Source of the DNA: Dehalococcoidia bacterium | GTDB lineage: Bacteria > Chloroflexota > Dehalococcoidia > GIF9 > AB-539-J10 | Direction: 5' to 3' | Assembly: GCA_030605665.1 (NCBI GenBank) | Contig: JAUWHW010000054.1 | Span: 1-14,627 of the forward strand | Length of the DNA: 14,627 nucleotides | Program-made: the position numbers and the translations under genes | The notes under the pieces: model-generated | Told to the model about the DNA's origin: nothing | Seen by the model: only the letters and a program-made list of their open reading frames with translations | Database searches by the model: none | Shown here: positions 1-7,556 of the stretch, one piece after another | How positions within the stretch are numbered: the stretch's first letter is position 1 | Layout of the letters: every line of letters starts with the position of its first letter

Positions 1-2
1 AG

Positions 3-95
3 AAAACTTTAGAGCCGAAGGCTCCTCACCACACAAAGCCTGGCCCGGATCACCCATGGCGCAGACCTTTTAAAATGCATATCGATAGGGGGTGA
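3..95 (+). CDS. IS transposase, C-terminal fragment (rve/DDE type), runs off the left edge
   Basis: An open frame enters from the left edge (frame 3) and ends at TGA 93-95, giving 30 residues that end KPGPDHPWRRPFKMHIDRG. A D-H-P-W-R-R tail just before the stop is, from memory, common at the C-terminus of IS481-like integrase-core transposases. The catalytic DDE domain would lie outside the window, so the family is not proven. The frame is followed at once by repeated GGGTGACA...TG.ACA motifs that look like the right end of the element (88-135). The gene runs opposite to livF. The competing frame 2 ends at 72-74 and has no recognisable tail. What is seen: the reading frame, the tail and the adjacent repeats. 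What is inferred: the identity as a transposase. Confidence 0.55.
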   Translation, partial: KTLEPKAPHHTKPGPDHPWRRPFKMHIDRG

Positions 96-135
96 CAAAT
101 TCAGTGAACAATTAGGGTGACATTTTTACTGGACA
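88..135. mobile_element. Right end of an insertion sequence with two copies of a transposase-site-like repeat
   Basis: Two direct copies of a ~21-bp motif lie 25 bp apart at 90-110 and 115-135. Their shared bases are GGGTGACA, a short variable core, TG, a variable base, then ACA. Read inward from the right, the terminus begins TGTCCAGTAAAAATGTC, which fits the 5'-TG...CA-3' ends of rve-type elements. The boundary is placed at about 135 because livF-like sequence resumes just beyond it. The left end and any target-site duplication are outside the window, so the exact boundary is unproven. The livF stop codon (101-103) lies inside this end. Confidence 0.5.
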
Positions 136-865
136 GCAACATACCTTTAGTCTCCAATCCCAAAAAACGCTGCTTGGAAGAATCTTCAGCAAATAGAGAG
201 GCAGCGTCTCCTTCCATAGCACAGGTGCCATTAACTAAGACATAGCCCCGGCTGGAGGCACCCAAAGCCTTTTTCACGTTTTGCTCCACTATGATTATAG
301 CTGTACCAGCTTCTTTTATCTTTTCCATCTTAGATAAAATGGCTGAAGCTGGCTTAGGAGATACGGAAGCCAATGGCTCATCAAGCAGCAGAACTTTTGG
401 TTCTGCCATCATAGCCCTAGCTATAGCTAACATCTGCCTTTCGCCACCACTCAAATTCCCTGCCAAAGCATTTTTCCTTACCTCAAGCTCAGGAAACAGC
501 TCAAAAATCTCTGCCATACCAGCTTTAATAGAAGATTTACCTTTCCTATGATAGGCTCCCATATCTAGATTCTCGCTTATGGTCAAATTAGGAAAGACAT
601 TGTTTATTTGAGGAACATAACCTATACCAAGGCTCACCGCCCGATCAGAAGCTATACCAGTGATATCTTTACCACGGTAAAAGACACTACCCTGAAATAG
701 CCTGGCAAAGCCGAGAAAGCTTTTAATCAGAGTTGATTTGCCGCTGCCATTAGGTCCCACGATAGCCACAATCTCACCCTCATCCACCCTGATGGAGATA
801 TCCTGAACAATGATGACATCTCCATAGCCAGCATTGATATTTTTAGCCACAAAGATAGGCTCCAT
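101..865 (-). CDS. livF: Branched-chain amino acid/amide ABC transporter ATP-binding protein LivF
   Basis: This is one of the two cytoplasmic ATPases that power a HAAT-family importer. Visible motifs are Walker A GPNGSGKST (37-45), Q-loop Q86, signature LSGGE (138-142) and Walker B LLLDEP (159-164). The sequence IIIVEQN follows, with Q at the switch-histidine position, as is usual in LivF but not LivG. The length (254 aa) is slightly above the usual ~235. The ATG at 865 directly follows the livG stop (TAG 868-866) and has GGGAGAGG upstream within the livG end, so the two are probably translationally coupled. The oddity is the C-terminus: after FLGLETKGMLL, the final SSKNVTLIVH is encoded by the IS end at 101-135. 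The native last residues have been replaced. The catalytic motifs are intact, so the protein is probably functional. Confidence 0.93.
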   Translation of the reverse strand: MEPIFVAKNINAGYGDVIIVQDISIRVDEGEIVAIVGPNGSGKSTLIKSFLGFARLFQGSVFYRGKDITGIASDRAVSLGIGYVPQINNVFPNLTISENLDMGAYHRKGKSSIKAGMAEIFELFPELEVRKNALAGNLSGGERQMLAIARAMMAEPKVLLLDEPLASVSPKPASAILSKMEKIKEAGTAIIIVEQNVKKALGASSRGYVLVNGTCAMEGDAASLFAEDSSKQRFLGLETKGMLLSSKNVTLIVH

Positions 866-1630
866 CTATTCCTCTCCCAGATATGCTTGGTAAAAAGCTG
901 GGTTATCAATTATATCCTGAGGTTCCCCTTGGGCTATCATTGATCCTCTATCCATGACATAAACCCAGGAGGCAAACTCAAACAATATCTCCAGTCGGTG
1001 CTCCACAATGAAAAAGGTTGTGCCATTACGAGAAAAATCCTTTAGTTTCTGAAATATGCTCCTCCCTAATACAGGATTTATCCCGGCTGCCGGTTCATCC
1101 AGAAGCAGAAGGGTCGGCTTAGCCATAAGCCCCCTGGCTACCTCTAGAAGCTTTCTCTGCCCGCCGGACAGCTCGCCAGCGAAGGAAAAAGCCTGGGTAT
1201 CTAACTCCACCAATTTAAGGATATCCAGAGCTTCCTCAATTAGCTCCTTTTCTTGCTCTTGCCACCTCTTCCTTAAGAAAAGGCTGATCGCTAATCCGTC
1301 ACCTTGGTGCCCCCGCGCCGCCACAAGCATATTATCTAACACTGTGAGCTGATGAAACAGCCGAGGCAATTGAAAGGCATTGACCAGTCCCAAGGCGTAA
1401 ATTTGGTGAGGAGCTAATTTATTGATGCACCTGCCATTAAAACGAATAGTTCCCTCATCTGGCCTATAAAGCCCGAGGACAGTATTAAACAAGGTGGTCT
1501 TGCCACTGCCATTAGGTCCCACTAAGCCCCAGATGCCTCCCTGTTTGACATCTAGACTTACACCATTGACGGCGTAAACGCCACCAAAATGCTTGCTAAG
1601 TTCCCTTATTTTTAATAATGCTTCTTCCAT
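866..1630 (-). CDS. livG: Branched-chain amino acid/amide ABC transporter ATP-binding protein LivG
   Basis: This is the second ATPase of the importer, working as a heterodimer with LivF on the cytoplasmic face of LivHM. Visible motifs are Walker A GPNGSGKTT (38-46), Q-loop Q87 (AFQLPR), signature LSGGQ (154-158), Walker B LLLLDEP (174-180) and switch histidine H211 in FIVEH. The 254-aa length is normal for LivG. The ATG at 1630 begins MEEALLKIRELSKHFGG, the expected N-terminus. There is no strong Shine-Dalgarno site just upstream, and a 136-bp gap separates it from livM, unlike the other tightly packed liv genes. The gap contains a decayed duplicate of this gene's own start (1718-1801), which probably explains the poor initiation context. 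Confidence 0.94.
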   Translation of the reverse strand: MEEALLKIRELSKHFGGVYAVNGVSLDVKQGGIWGLVGPNGSGKTTLFNTVLGLYRPDEGTIRFNGRCINKLAPHQIYALGLVNAFQLPRLFHQLTVLDNMLVAARGHQGDGLAISLFLRKRWQEQEKELIEEALDILKLVELDTQAFSFAGELSGGQRKLLEVARGLMAKPTLLLLDEPAAGINPVLGRSIFQKLKDFSRNGTTFFIVEHRLEILFEFASWVYVMDRGSMIAQGEPQDIIDNPAFYQAYLGEE

Positions 1631-1717
1631 AACAAATTACTCTTGACTGTGTCTAATGGGAAATCATGCATCAAGATGGAGAGAATTATATCGTTAATAA
1701 TTACTCTTGGATAGCCC

Positions 1718-1801
1718 CTATGGCAGGGGCCATATAAAGACGAAGAGACGAACACCGAAGTGCTTGCTAACTTTTCTTACTCTTAACAATGCTTCTTCCA
1801 T
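1718..1801 (-). pseudogene. Decayed duplicate of the livG 5' end (27-codon remnant)
   Basis: The minus strand from ATG 1801-1799 reads MEEALLRVRKVSKHFGV, matching the LivG start MEEALLKIRELSKHFGG at 12 of 17 positions. By hand the first 50 bases differ at about 9 sites. After that the similarity fades and the frame stops at TAG 1720-1718. The remnant overlaps the last 35 bases of livM in another frame, so the ancestral livG may have overlapped livM. A 6-bp inverted repeat (1714-1719 with 1725-1730) sits at its end. It is unlikely to make a useful protein, but could serve as a short coupling ORF between livM and livG. Confidence 0.7.
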
Positions 1802-2708
1802 ATCGAGCTAGCTCTAATGCTTTTGTCTTAACCGGGCTTTCCTTTAACAGACCCTGCGGTCGGTAAAGCAAAACAAGGATAATTAAAGCACCAAATAAAA
1901 TATATTGCAAGTTGCCAGGCGCAATAGGCAAATCCAAGTAACCTACCGCTATATTAGTTCCTCGGTCGAAAAGTTCCACCAGCCCAGCCCCCAACAACGC
2001 CCCCCGGTTGTTAGCTGGTCCCCCCAAGAGGACCATTATCCATACGGTAAAGGTAATCATAGGCATAAACATACCAGGGACGATACACTGAAGATATTGA
2101 GCATAAAGCCCACCAGCTACCCCTGCCATAGCCGAACCCAACATAAATGCTTGAGCCTTATATTTAGCTCTATCCTTGCCCAATGCCTCAGCAGCTACCT
2201 CATCCTCCCTTATAGCCCGCATCACCCTGCCATAAGGAGAATTGGCTAATAGTTGAAGCACAAGGAAACAGATAAACAAACAAAGGGAGACCAAGCCTAT
2301 GTTCTCTAGACGGTAGATAAGATCAGAGCCCATCCAAGAGAAAACTGGAGAAACACTTATTCCCCAATCACCCCCAGCAATCCAATGCTCAGCTTTAACA
2401 ATCAACCTTAAGATTTCACCAAAGGCCAAAAGTGATATAGCCAGATAGTCTGCCCTCAACCTCAAAGCAGGCAAAGAAATAAGCAAGCCAAAAATAGCTG
2501 AGATTAAGGCGCCAGTGATAAGGCAAAGATAAAAAGGAACTCCTATTTGAGAGAGGAGAGCATAGGTATAAGCACCGATGAGGAAGAAGGCTACTTTACC
2601 AAAATTAGCTAAACCGGCGAAACCAAACTCCAGGTTCAGGCTCAGAGCCACTATGCCAAAGATGCCAATGAAGACCAGCAAGTCAAGAAAATAAAGTAAT
2701 ATGTTCAA
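1767..2708 (-). CDS. livM: Branched-chain amino acid/amide ABC transporter permease LivM
   Basis: This is an inner-membrane permease subunit that pairs with LivH to form the substrate channel. It has 313 aa with many hydrophobic segments. LivM hallmarks include LRLRADYLAISLLAFGEILR (82-101) and the cytoplasmic ATPase-coupling loop around 163-201, with RAIREDEVAAEALG. The start is TTG (2708-2706), not ATG. It lies one base after the livH stop (TGA 2712-2710) and has AGGAGAG about nine bases upstream inside livH, so the TTG is well supported and coupled to livH. The C-terminus (YGRSIVKSKKS) is basic and overlaps the livG-start remnant by 35 bases. Confidence 0.94.
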   Translation of the reverse strand: MNILLYFLDLLVFIGIFGIVALSLNLEFGFAGLANFGKVAFFLIGAYTYALLSQIGVPFYLCLITGALISAIFGLLISLPALRLRADYLAISLLAFGEILRLIVKAEHWIAGGDWGISVSPVFSWMGSDLIYRLENIGLVSLCLFICFLVLQLLANSPYGRVMRAIREDEVAAEALGKDRAKYKAQAFMLGSAMAGVAGGLYAQYLQCIVPGMFMPMITFTVWIMVLLGGPANNRGALLGAGLVELFDRGTNIAVGYLDLPIAPGNLQYILFGALIILVLLYRPQGLLKESPVKTKALELARYGRSIVKSKKS

Positions 2709-2709
2709 A

Positions 2710-3597
2710 TCAGGCTCTCCTAAACAACATGGCTAGTCCCTGTGGTCTCACAATCAGGGTTATTATCAGAATCAAGAAGGCTATGCCTATACGATATGTA
2801 GTAGAAAGCCCCAAAGCTATCAGACCCACCACCCCAATATTCTCAGCTAAACCGATGATAAAGGCTGCGGCTATAGCACCATAATAGTTCCCAATGCCAC
2901 CGAGTATGGCAACGGCAAAGATAGGTAATATAATATCCCAGCCAGTCATGGGCCAAATCTGAGTATCTGCGGCACGAAAGATGCCAGCAATGGCAGCTAG
3001 CCCAGCGCCAATAAACCAGGTTATCCAAATCACCCGGTCAACATTGATTCCCGAGGCCAAGGCAAGCTCTGGATTGCTGGCACTAGCTCTGATAGCCTTG
3101 CCTATCTTGGTTTTCACCAAAACAAGGTGCATGACGATTGTCAGAGCCAAAGCCAGAGAAATAAGCCATAGCCAAAGACCAGTAACCCTGAGTGAACCTA
3201 TATCAAAGGCAGACCAGGTAGTGGTGAAATACAAAGGTTTCCAGGTCCAAGCGCCACCAATAGAATGCCTGAGAATAAGGCCCAAAGCTATGGACGCCAC
3301 CATAAGATGGATTATAGTGGCTCCCTTCTTGGCTAGAGGATGAAAGATGCCACGATAACATAAAAAACCTATTATGCCAGTGACCAAGAAGGCAACGACC
3401 AGAGCTGCTGGCAAGCCTAATCCTAATTGCTCCGCCACAAAATAGCCAATATAAGCGCCTAAAGTCATAAATTCAGCATGGGCGAAGTTGGGGAAACTAG
3501 ACAAACCATAAGTTAGGGTAAGACCTACCGCGCCAATAAGATAAAGGCTTCCCGTAACTACTGAATTAAATAGGACTTGGGCCCAATTGACTGCCAT
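2710..3597 (-). CDS. livH: Branched-chain amino acid/amide ABC transporter permease LivH
   Basis: This is the first permease of the HAAT importer: 295 aa, hydrophobic throughout. It has the family motif GLTLTYGLSSFPNFAHAEF near residues 25-43 and an AILGGIGNYYGA segment in the C-terminal third. It starts at ATG 3597. It is the 5'-most gene of the livHMGF run, and the binding protein (LivK/LivJ type) that normally accompanies it is absent from the window. The stop of a truncated HAD-like ORF (TAG 3602-3600) lies only two bases before the ATG. No Shine-Dalgarno site is obvious, which suggests either translational coupling or a weak start. The substrate class (branched-chain amino acid, amide, urea or other) cannot be read from the permease alone. 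Confidence 0.94.
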   Translation of the reverse strand: MAVNWAQVLFNSVVTGSLYLIGAVGLTLTYGLSSFPNFAHAEFMTLGAYIGYFVAEQLGLGLPAALVVAFLVTGIIGFLCYRGIFHPLAKKGATIIHLMVASIALGLILRHSIGGAWTWKPLYFTTTWSAFDIGSLRVTGLWLWLISLALALTIVMHLVLVKTKIGKAIRASASNPELALASGINVDRVIWITWFIGAGLAAIAGIFRAADTQIWPMTGWDIILPIFAVAILGGIGNYYGAIAAAFIIGLAENIGVVGLIALGLSTTYRIGIAFLILIITLIVRPQGLAMLFRRA

Positions 3598-3599
3598 AA

Positions 3600-3839
3600 C
3601 TAAGTTAATAAACGATATTTTAGTTGAGCTAAGTCGCTAATAGATTCTTGATAATTGCTTCTAGCCCTATTGAGCCAGAAAATACCCACAGAATCCAAGT
3701 TTCCAGCTGTGGTCAATATACCCCGAATATGACGAGTTACGAGCATCTTGCTCGATACGCCATTAAATGATAGGAATACTCCAACCCACGTGGACAAGGG
3801 TGACACCCTGCTCATGTTATTTCCACAAAATTTGACCAA
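3600..3839 (-). pseudogene. Remnant of a HAD-like hydrolase 3' end abutting livH
   Basis: The 79-codon frame ends VGIFWLNRARSNYQESISDL followed by AQLKYRLLT. The intact HAD hydrolase at 10875-11546 ends with SISDLTELKSYLLT in the same place. The last ~80 bases of the two genes align without gaps at roughly 73% by hand. The motif VGIFWLNR is typical after HAD motif IV (G-x-x-a-x-W-l-n-R). Upstream of about residue 45 I see no HAD motifs (no DxDGT, no GD-x3-D), so the gene lacks its catalytic parts. The frame may be expressed but is most likely debris. Two inverted repeats lie in it: 3740-3745 with 3749-3754, and AGGGTG-A-CACCCT at 3797-3809. The rest of 3840-3905 shows nothing I recognise. Confidence 0.6.
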
Positions 3840-3905
3840 GAGCCTAGTTTTTCAAAGAATATTTAACAGTTTTCCCCACGATACATTAGCAGACTTATGG
3901 GCAAA

Positions 3906-4946
3906 TTAAATTAGGATTTCCCCGTTCTCTATGACTGCCTTGCCATCAAATTTCAGTGTTGGTTTTGGAACCACAAAGTCTTGATGGAGATCTGCTGTTA
4001 CCTTACCACCCATGTGAGAGCTATCCCCTATGGCGATATGGACTGTTTCTCTTATTTTTTCTGCTTCAAGTATGTTGTCGGGGCGTTTAGCATTTGGATT
4101 CATGCCGATGCCCAGCTCAGCACAATTTCTGCGAGGGAGATAAGGCTCCTCATTTTTCCCGCAGGCAAGCATCTCTCTGAAGTCATCTCCTACCTTTCCT
4201 CCGCCAGTAACTTCTGTCACCTGCCCATTTTGGAAAACAAAAATCATAGCTTTTTCCAGATTTGCATACCACCCTTTTTCCACAACCAAATTTCCATTCG
4301 TGGTTCCCTCCAGAGGCACAGTATAAACCTCGCCAGAAGGCAGATTTCCAAAGGTGCCTTTTTCTGTAAATATACCATCATCGATCAGGCCCTTTCTCCC
4401 CTCCAAACTGAATTTTAGCTCTGTGCCACCCGGGGATGTTACAGTGACCTCTCTTGCTTGATCCACCAGTTTTGCCATCTTCTGGCATTCCTCGTGTATC
4501 TTTGCGAAGTCTGCTGCCATTGGCCCTCCGGGGTAGAACATTTCAGGGATAAACATAGGCATGCTTGCAATGCGAGTGCCTGACTTAGTGGCGTTCTCCC
4601 GTGCTTCTGTATGAGAAAGTGAATAGCTCGTTATAGCAATTGCTACATCGGCTTCCTTCATTTTTCCCTCCACTTCTTTTCCCGGCTCTACGCCATGCCT
4701 TCCCACAGATGGATAGGCATAAAATTGCACCTGGCAAGCCGGGAATTTCTCACCCGCTATCTCACTCACCATCTTGGCAAGGAGAGACCTTTCCATCATT
4801 TCAGCCAGTTCCTTGCTTTCTTTTTTTACCCACTCCTCAGTAGTTGGCACATCTGTGACTACAAGTAACTTCTCGCCACTTTTAACGCCCATATTCACTT
4901 GGAGCATATTTATCACGCCTGGCTCAACTTTCTCCTTCTTTACCAT
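3906..4946 (-). CDS. M29-aminopeptidase-like metalloprotein (leucyl aminopeptidase/NicX-like fold)
   Basis: This 346-aa protein has the layout of the M29 (aminopeptidase T/AmpS) family. It has an N-terminal alpha/beta domain followed by a C-terminal metal-site domain. Likely ligands are E206 (SGEVYTVP), E277 (AELGIGMNP), H303 (TVHIAIG), H321 and D323 (LHQD). The ATG at 4946 follows the upstream gene by one base and has AGGGGG eight to nine bases before it, so it is translated within the operon. M29 members are annotated as cobalt- or zinc-dependent aminopeptidases, but the same fold includes 2,5-dihydroxypyridine dioxygenase (NicX). In a cyclic-amide gene cluster it could therefore act on a small amide or heterocycle rather than a peptide. 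The family is fairly sure; the reaction is not. Confidence 0.8.
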   Translation of the reverse strand: MVKKEKVEPGVINMLQVNMGVKSGEKLLVVTDVPTTEEWVKKESKELAEMMERSLLAKMVSEIAGEKFPACQVQFYAYPSVGRHGVEPGKEVEGKMKEADVAIAITSYSLSHTEARENATKSGTRIASMPMFIPEMFYPGGPMAADFAKIHEECQKMAKLVDQAREVTVTSPGGTELKFSLEGRKGLIDDGIFTEKGTFGNLPSGEVYTVPLEGTTNGNLVVEKGWYANLEKAMIFVFQNGQVTEVTGGGKVGDDFREMLACGKNEEPYLPRRNCAELGIGMNPNAKRPDNILEAEKIRETVHIAIGDSSHMGGKVTADLHQDFVVPKPTLKFDGKAVIENGEILI

Positions 4947-4947
4947 G

Positions 4948-5268
4948 TTATAAACCCCCTTTGCCTTTTAATTTATCGGCAAAATCCAAAGTTAAGTCAT
5001 CTAGAAACTTGATGAATTTGTCTTTATCATCCATCACGGAATATTTCTTGTCATCTATTTTCCTCTTCATCTCCACAAGGAATTCATCTGCTATATCTGC
5101 CTCTTCAAGAATCCCAATCAATCTGCTTGCCCCATCAACCAGCCTGAATGGTCCGTATAGCTTTGGCTCTTCAACGCAGTTTCTGGCTGAGGTTACCAGA
5201 AAGGCGAGCAAGACAAAAAAATCACTTTTTAACTTGTCTTTATCTACTACGCCAGTGGACGACTTCAT
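4948..5268 (-). CDS. Small acidic conserved protein, possibly DUF6092
   Basis: This is a 106-aa soluble protein, rich in D, E and K, with no membrane segment or signal. The core EEPKLYGPFRLVDGASRLI followed by an acidic helix and KYSVMDDKDKFIKFLDDL resembles what I recall of the DUF6092 family; no function is known to me. The ATG at 5268 lies inside the nitroreductase gene, overlapping its end by 29 bases in another frame. AAGGGG sits six bases upstream, so translation is probably coupled. Its place between a nitroreductase-like flavoprotein and the M29-like protein suggests an accessory subunit, which is inference only. Confidence 0.75.
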   Translation of the reverse strand: MKSSTGVVDKDKLKSDFFVLLAFLVTSARNCVEEPKLYGPFRLVDGASRLIGILEEADIADEFLVEMKRKIDDKKYSVMDDKDKFIKFLDDLTLDFADKLKGKGGL

Positions 5269-5755
5269 TAATTCCCCTTCTTCTCGGCGGTTTTGGCATC
5301 TCTTCAGGGTAGCCCAACGTAATCAGTAGTTCCGGATTTATATGCTCCGGCAAGTCATATAACCTCTTTATGGCACTTATTCCAAAAGACCGTACAGCGC
5401 AAGAGCCGATTCCAAGGTCGTGGCCAGCCAGCATGATATTCTGACTGGCCATCGAGATATCCATTAGAGACAATGTGTCTCTGCCAAGTTCACCGCAAAT
5501 CTCATACGCCCTTTTCAAATCCCGGCAGACGATTATTATCGCTGCCGGGCCCCCAAATATCCCTGGTGAGAAAGTCTTTATCTTTTTGATGGCATCGTCA
5601 TTTTCTACCACAATGAATTCCCATGCCTGGGCATTGCTTCCAGATGGAGACCAGATTGCAGCCTCCAGTATCTTCTCAAGCTGCTCTTTGGGTATTTTTC
5701 TATCTTTGTAGCTTCTTACGCTTCTTCTTCCCTTTATGGCGTCAAAAGTCTCCAC
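5240..5755 (-). CDS. Nitroreductase-family FMN oxidoreductase
   Basis: This is a 171-aa flavoprotein of the nitroreductase superfamily, normally an FMN-binding homodimer using NAD(P)H. FMN-contact motifs are visible: GRRSVRSY (9-16) at the N-terminus, PSGSNAQAWEF in the next block, and LGIGSCAVRSFG in the C-terminal half. The length is at the short end for the family. The start is GTG (5755-5753) with GGGGGA six to seven bases upstream. The gene lies 33 bases after the 4-TM gene and overlaps the next gene by 29 bases. Superfamily members also perform enone, flavin or dehalogenation chemistry, so the substrate is open. In this operon, reduction of a ring double bond is a reasonable guess. Confidence 0.88.
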   Translation of the reverse strand: METFDAIKGRRSVRSYKDRKIPKEQLEKILEAAIWSPSGSNAQAWEFIVVENDDAIKKIKTFSPGIFGGPAAIIIVCRDLKRAYEICGELGRDTLSLMDISMASQNIMLAGHDLGIGSCAVRSFGISAIKRLYDLPEHINPELLITLGYPEEMPKPPRRRGINEVVHWRSR

Positions 5756-5788
5756 TCAAGTCCCCCGTGTGCCCAAGAAAAGGGTGAT

Positions 5789-6187
5789 TTATACCACCAG
5801 CCGTGCTTTTGCCTCTCTTACTGCCTTATAGAGATTGAAAATACCCAGCAGAGCTGAAATCAGGCAAACTGCGAACGCTATATACGGGATCATCATAGAA
5901 TCTAATTGGAAGAAGGGAGCTAAAAACATCGCACATCCAGTAATCCCCAATGAGAGCACAATCCAATTGTGCTGTACACACTTATTGCCAATCTCCCTTA
6001 TGTCTTCCAACTTCATAATTCTAGGATATATCAACGCCATTCCTACCAACTGAATTACAGCTACCGCAAGGTAAATAATCCCTGTATAGATGTTTTCAGA
6101 CCATGCTATGGCTGCCAATATTAAAAGCACTACGGGAAAAATCATGATTATGCCGCTCGAAATTTTGACATATCTTTTGAATTTCAT
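5789..6187 (-). CDS. Four-helix integral membrane protein of unknown function
   Basis: This 132-aa protein has four hydrophobic segments at about residues 10-29, 34-54, 74-93 and 98-119, a basic start (MKFKRYVK) and a basic end (KAVREAKARL). I do not recognise the family. The ATG at 6187 lies six bases after the permease stop, and the likely ribosome site (AGGAG, about 11 bases upstream) is inside the permease's last codons, so it is co-translated with the transporter. It may be a small partner of the NCS1 permease, but nothing in the sequence proves this. Confidence 0.75.
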   Translation of the reverse strand: MKFKRYVKISSGIIMIFPVVLLILAAIAWSENIYTGIIYLAVAVIQLVGMALIYPRIMKLEDIREIGNKCVQHNWIVLSLGITGCAMFLAPFFQLDSMMIPYIAFAVCLISALLGIFNLYKAVREAKARLVV

Positions 6188-6193
6188 TTTATA

Positions 6194-7555
6194 TCACGCT
6201 CCTGTCTTATCTATAATATGTTCGCCCAGACCTATCTTTACACCAGCTTTGTCGCACGCGATGGCAATTATAATGTAAAACACTATTCCGAGTATCAAGG
6301 CATTAAGGCATGCTATTCCCCATGTTATGATCCAGCCACCCAGTACCGTTGCTAGGATAGCCGAGAGCCATCCAACCCAGTTTACTTTAGCAAATTTCAT
6401 GCCTGGCTTAAACTGATATCTCTCTCTAAGAGGCTCCCCTTTGTACCAGCGGTATAACCAGAAGTCAGCGATCAAAACTCCACCTATCGCAGGCAAAGCC
6501 TTTCCCAGCAGCATCAAAAACGCCTGGAAGGGCTCCATGGCCGCCCCCCAAACCGAAGCAATCAATGCCGCTATCGCTACGCCTATTGCTCCGGCGCCAA
6601 GGACAATGTATTGCCTTTTAAACGGCAACCACATATTAAGGGCTAGAGATGTGCTATATATATTACTGTCATTCGTTGACCATTGTCCCAAAATCGCCAT
6701 CAAGAATGCACCGGCACCAGCTCCGGCAGCAAGTAACGCCCCTGCCACATTTGCCTCACCTGTTACTAAGGTTAACATAGCTGCTCCTGAAAGCATGTAT
6801 ACCTGCAATATCATAAGTTGAATTATCCACGCTGCAGAACCATGCCAAATCTTTGTCCCAAACCGACAAATATCGGCTGTAATTATGGCTCCACAAACGT
6901 ACATACCGACAACTTCTGTCACACCTACAGAAAAAGGAACTGGGCTTGCTGGTGCTATACTGGCAAGCCCGGCAAACCCCCCACCCTGTTGCACGCCTAT
7001 CATGACCCCGAAACCTGCAAGCAGCATAAAGAAAGGTACCGCCAAATAACTGAAGAATGCCAGACCTCTAAAGCCGAAATAGGCTGTAATTAGCATTAGC
7101 GTCCCGCCCCATATTGAGGCAGCGAATACAGTGGCCCACCATGCAGTGGGGAAAAGGGTGTGGAGTATGATGCCAAACAGCCATGTCTGTACAGCAAACC
7201 AACCCAGGGCAGGTATACCGGAAACAATTGTACCCCATACTTGCGAACCTAGGTTTCCAAATGAGGGTCTCAAATTTACATAGGTAGAACATTTAGAAAC
7301 CCCACCAATTGGAGCAATAAGCCCCCCTATAAGTGACAGTATTGCCGAACCTACTATCGCAACCCATATTGCGTCCTTGAGATAAAACTGCGTGCCAAGT
7401 GTTGCCCCTCCCCATATCACGGCGATACAAGCTAATACACCCGTATAGGTATAAAAGAGGGTAAGAAGACTTCTCGTTTCTTTTTGGGGTACAGGCACAA
7501 GCGCGTAATCACCATATTTATCTTCCCAGGGCCAAACTTTTTCTACCTTTTCCAT
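6194..7555 (-). CDS. NCS1-family permease (cytosine/hydantoin-type, CodB-like)
   Basis: This 453-aa membrane transporter of the nucleobase-cation-symport-1 family would take up a nucleobase, hydantoin or similar ring compound with H+ or Na+. Family motifs are GWFAVQTWL (118-126), ITADICRFG (225-233), QWSTNDSNIYS (291-301) and GGVLIADFWLYR (358-369). The QW(S/T)TND pattern is closest to CodB-like members. About 12 hydrophobic segments are visible. The N-terminal ~30 residues (PWEDKYGDYALVPVP) resemble the start of other NCS1 proteins. The start is ATG 7555. The AAAGGAG upstream is about 13 bases away, rather far, and belongs to a set of repeated ribosome-site units (7557-7646). Known neighbours of hydantoin genes include NCS1 permeases (Mhp1), which fits this operon. 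Confidence 0.9.
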   Translation of the reverse strand: MEKVEKVWPWEDKYGDYALVPVPQKETRSLLTLFYTYTGVLACIAVIWGGATLGTQFYLKDAIWVAIVGSAILSLIGGLIAPIGGVSKCSTYVNLRPSFGNLGSQVWGTIVSGIPALGWFAVQTWLFGIILHTLFPTAWWATVFAASIWGGTLMLITAYFGFRGLAFFSYLAVPFFMLLAGFGVMIGVQQGGGFAGLASIAPASPVPFSVGVTEVVGMYVCGAIITADICRFGTKIWHGSAAWIIQLMILQVYMLSGAAMLTLVTGEANVAGALLAAGAGAGAFLMAILGQWSTNDSNIYSTSLALNMWLPFKRQYIVLGAGAIGVAIAALIASVWGAAMEPFQAFLMLLGKALPAIGGVLIADFWLYRWYKGEPLRERYQFKPGMKFAKVNWVGWLSAILATVLGGWIITWGIACLNALILGIVFYIIIAIACDKAGVKIGLGEHIIDKTGA

Positions 7556-7556
7556 A

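Noticed and set aside
6441..6821. 126-codon plus-strand frame inside the permease
   Set aside because: It is a shadow of the NCS1 permease gene, which has clear family motifs on the other strand.
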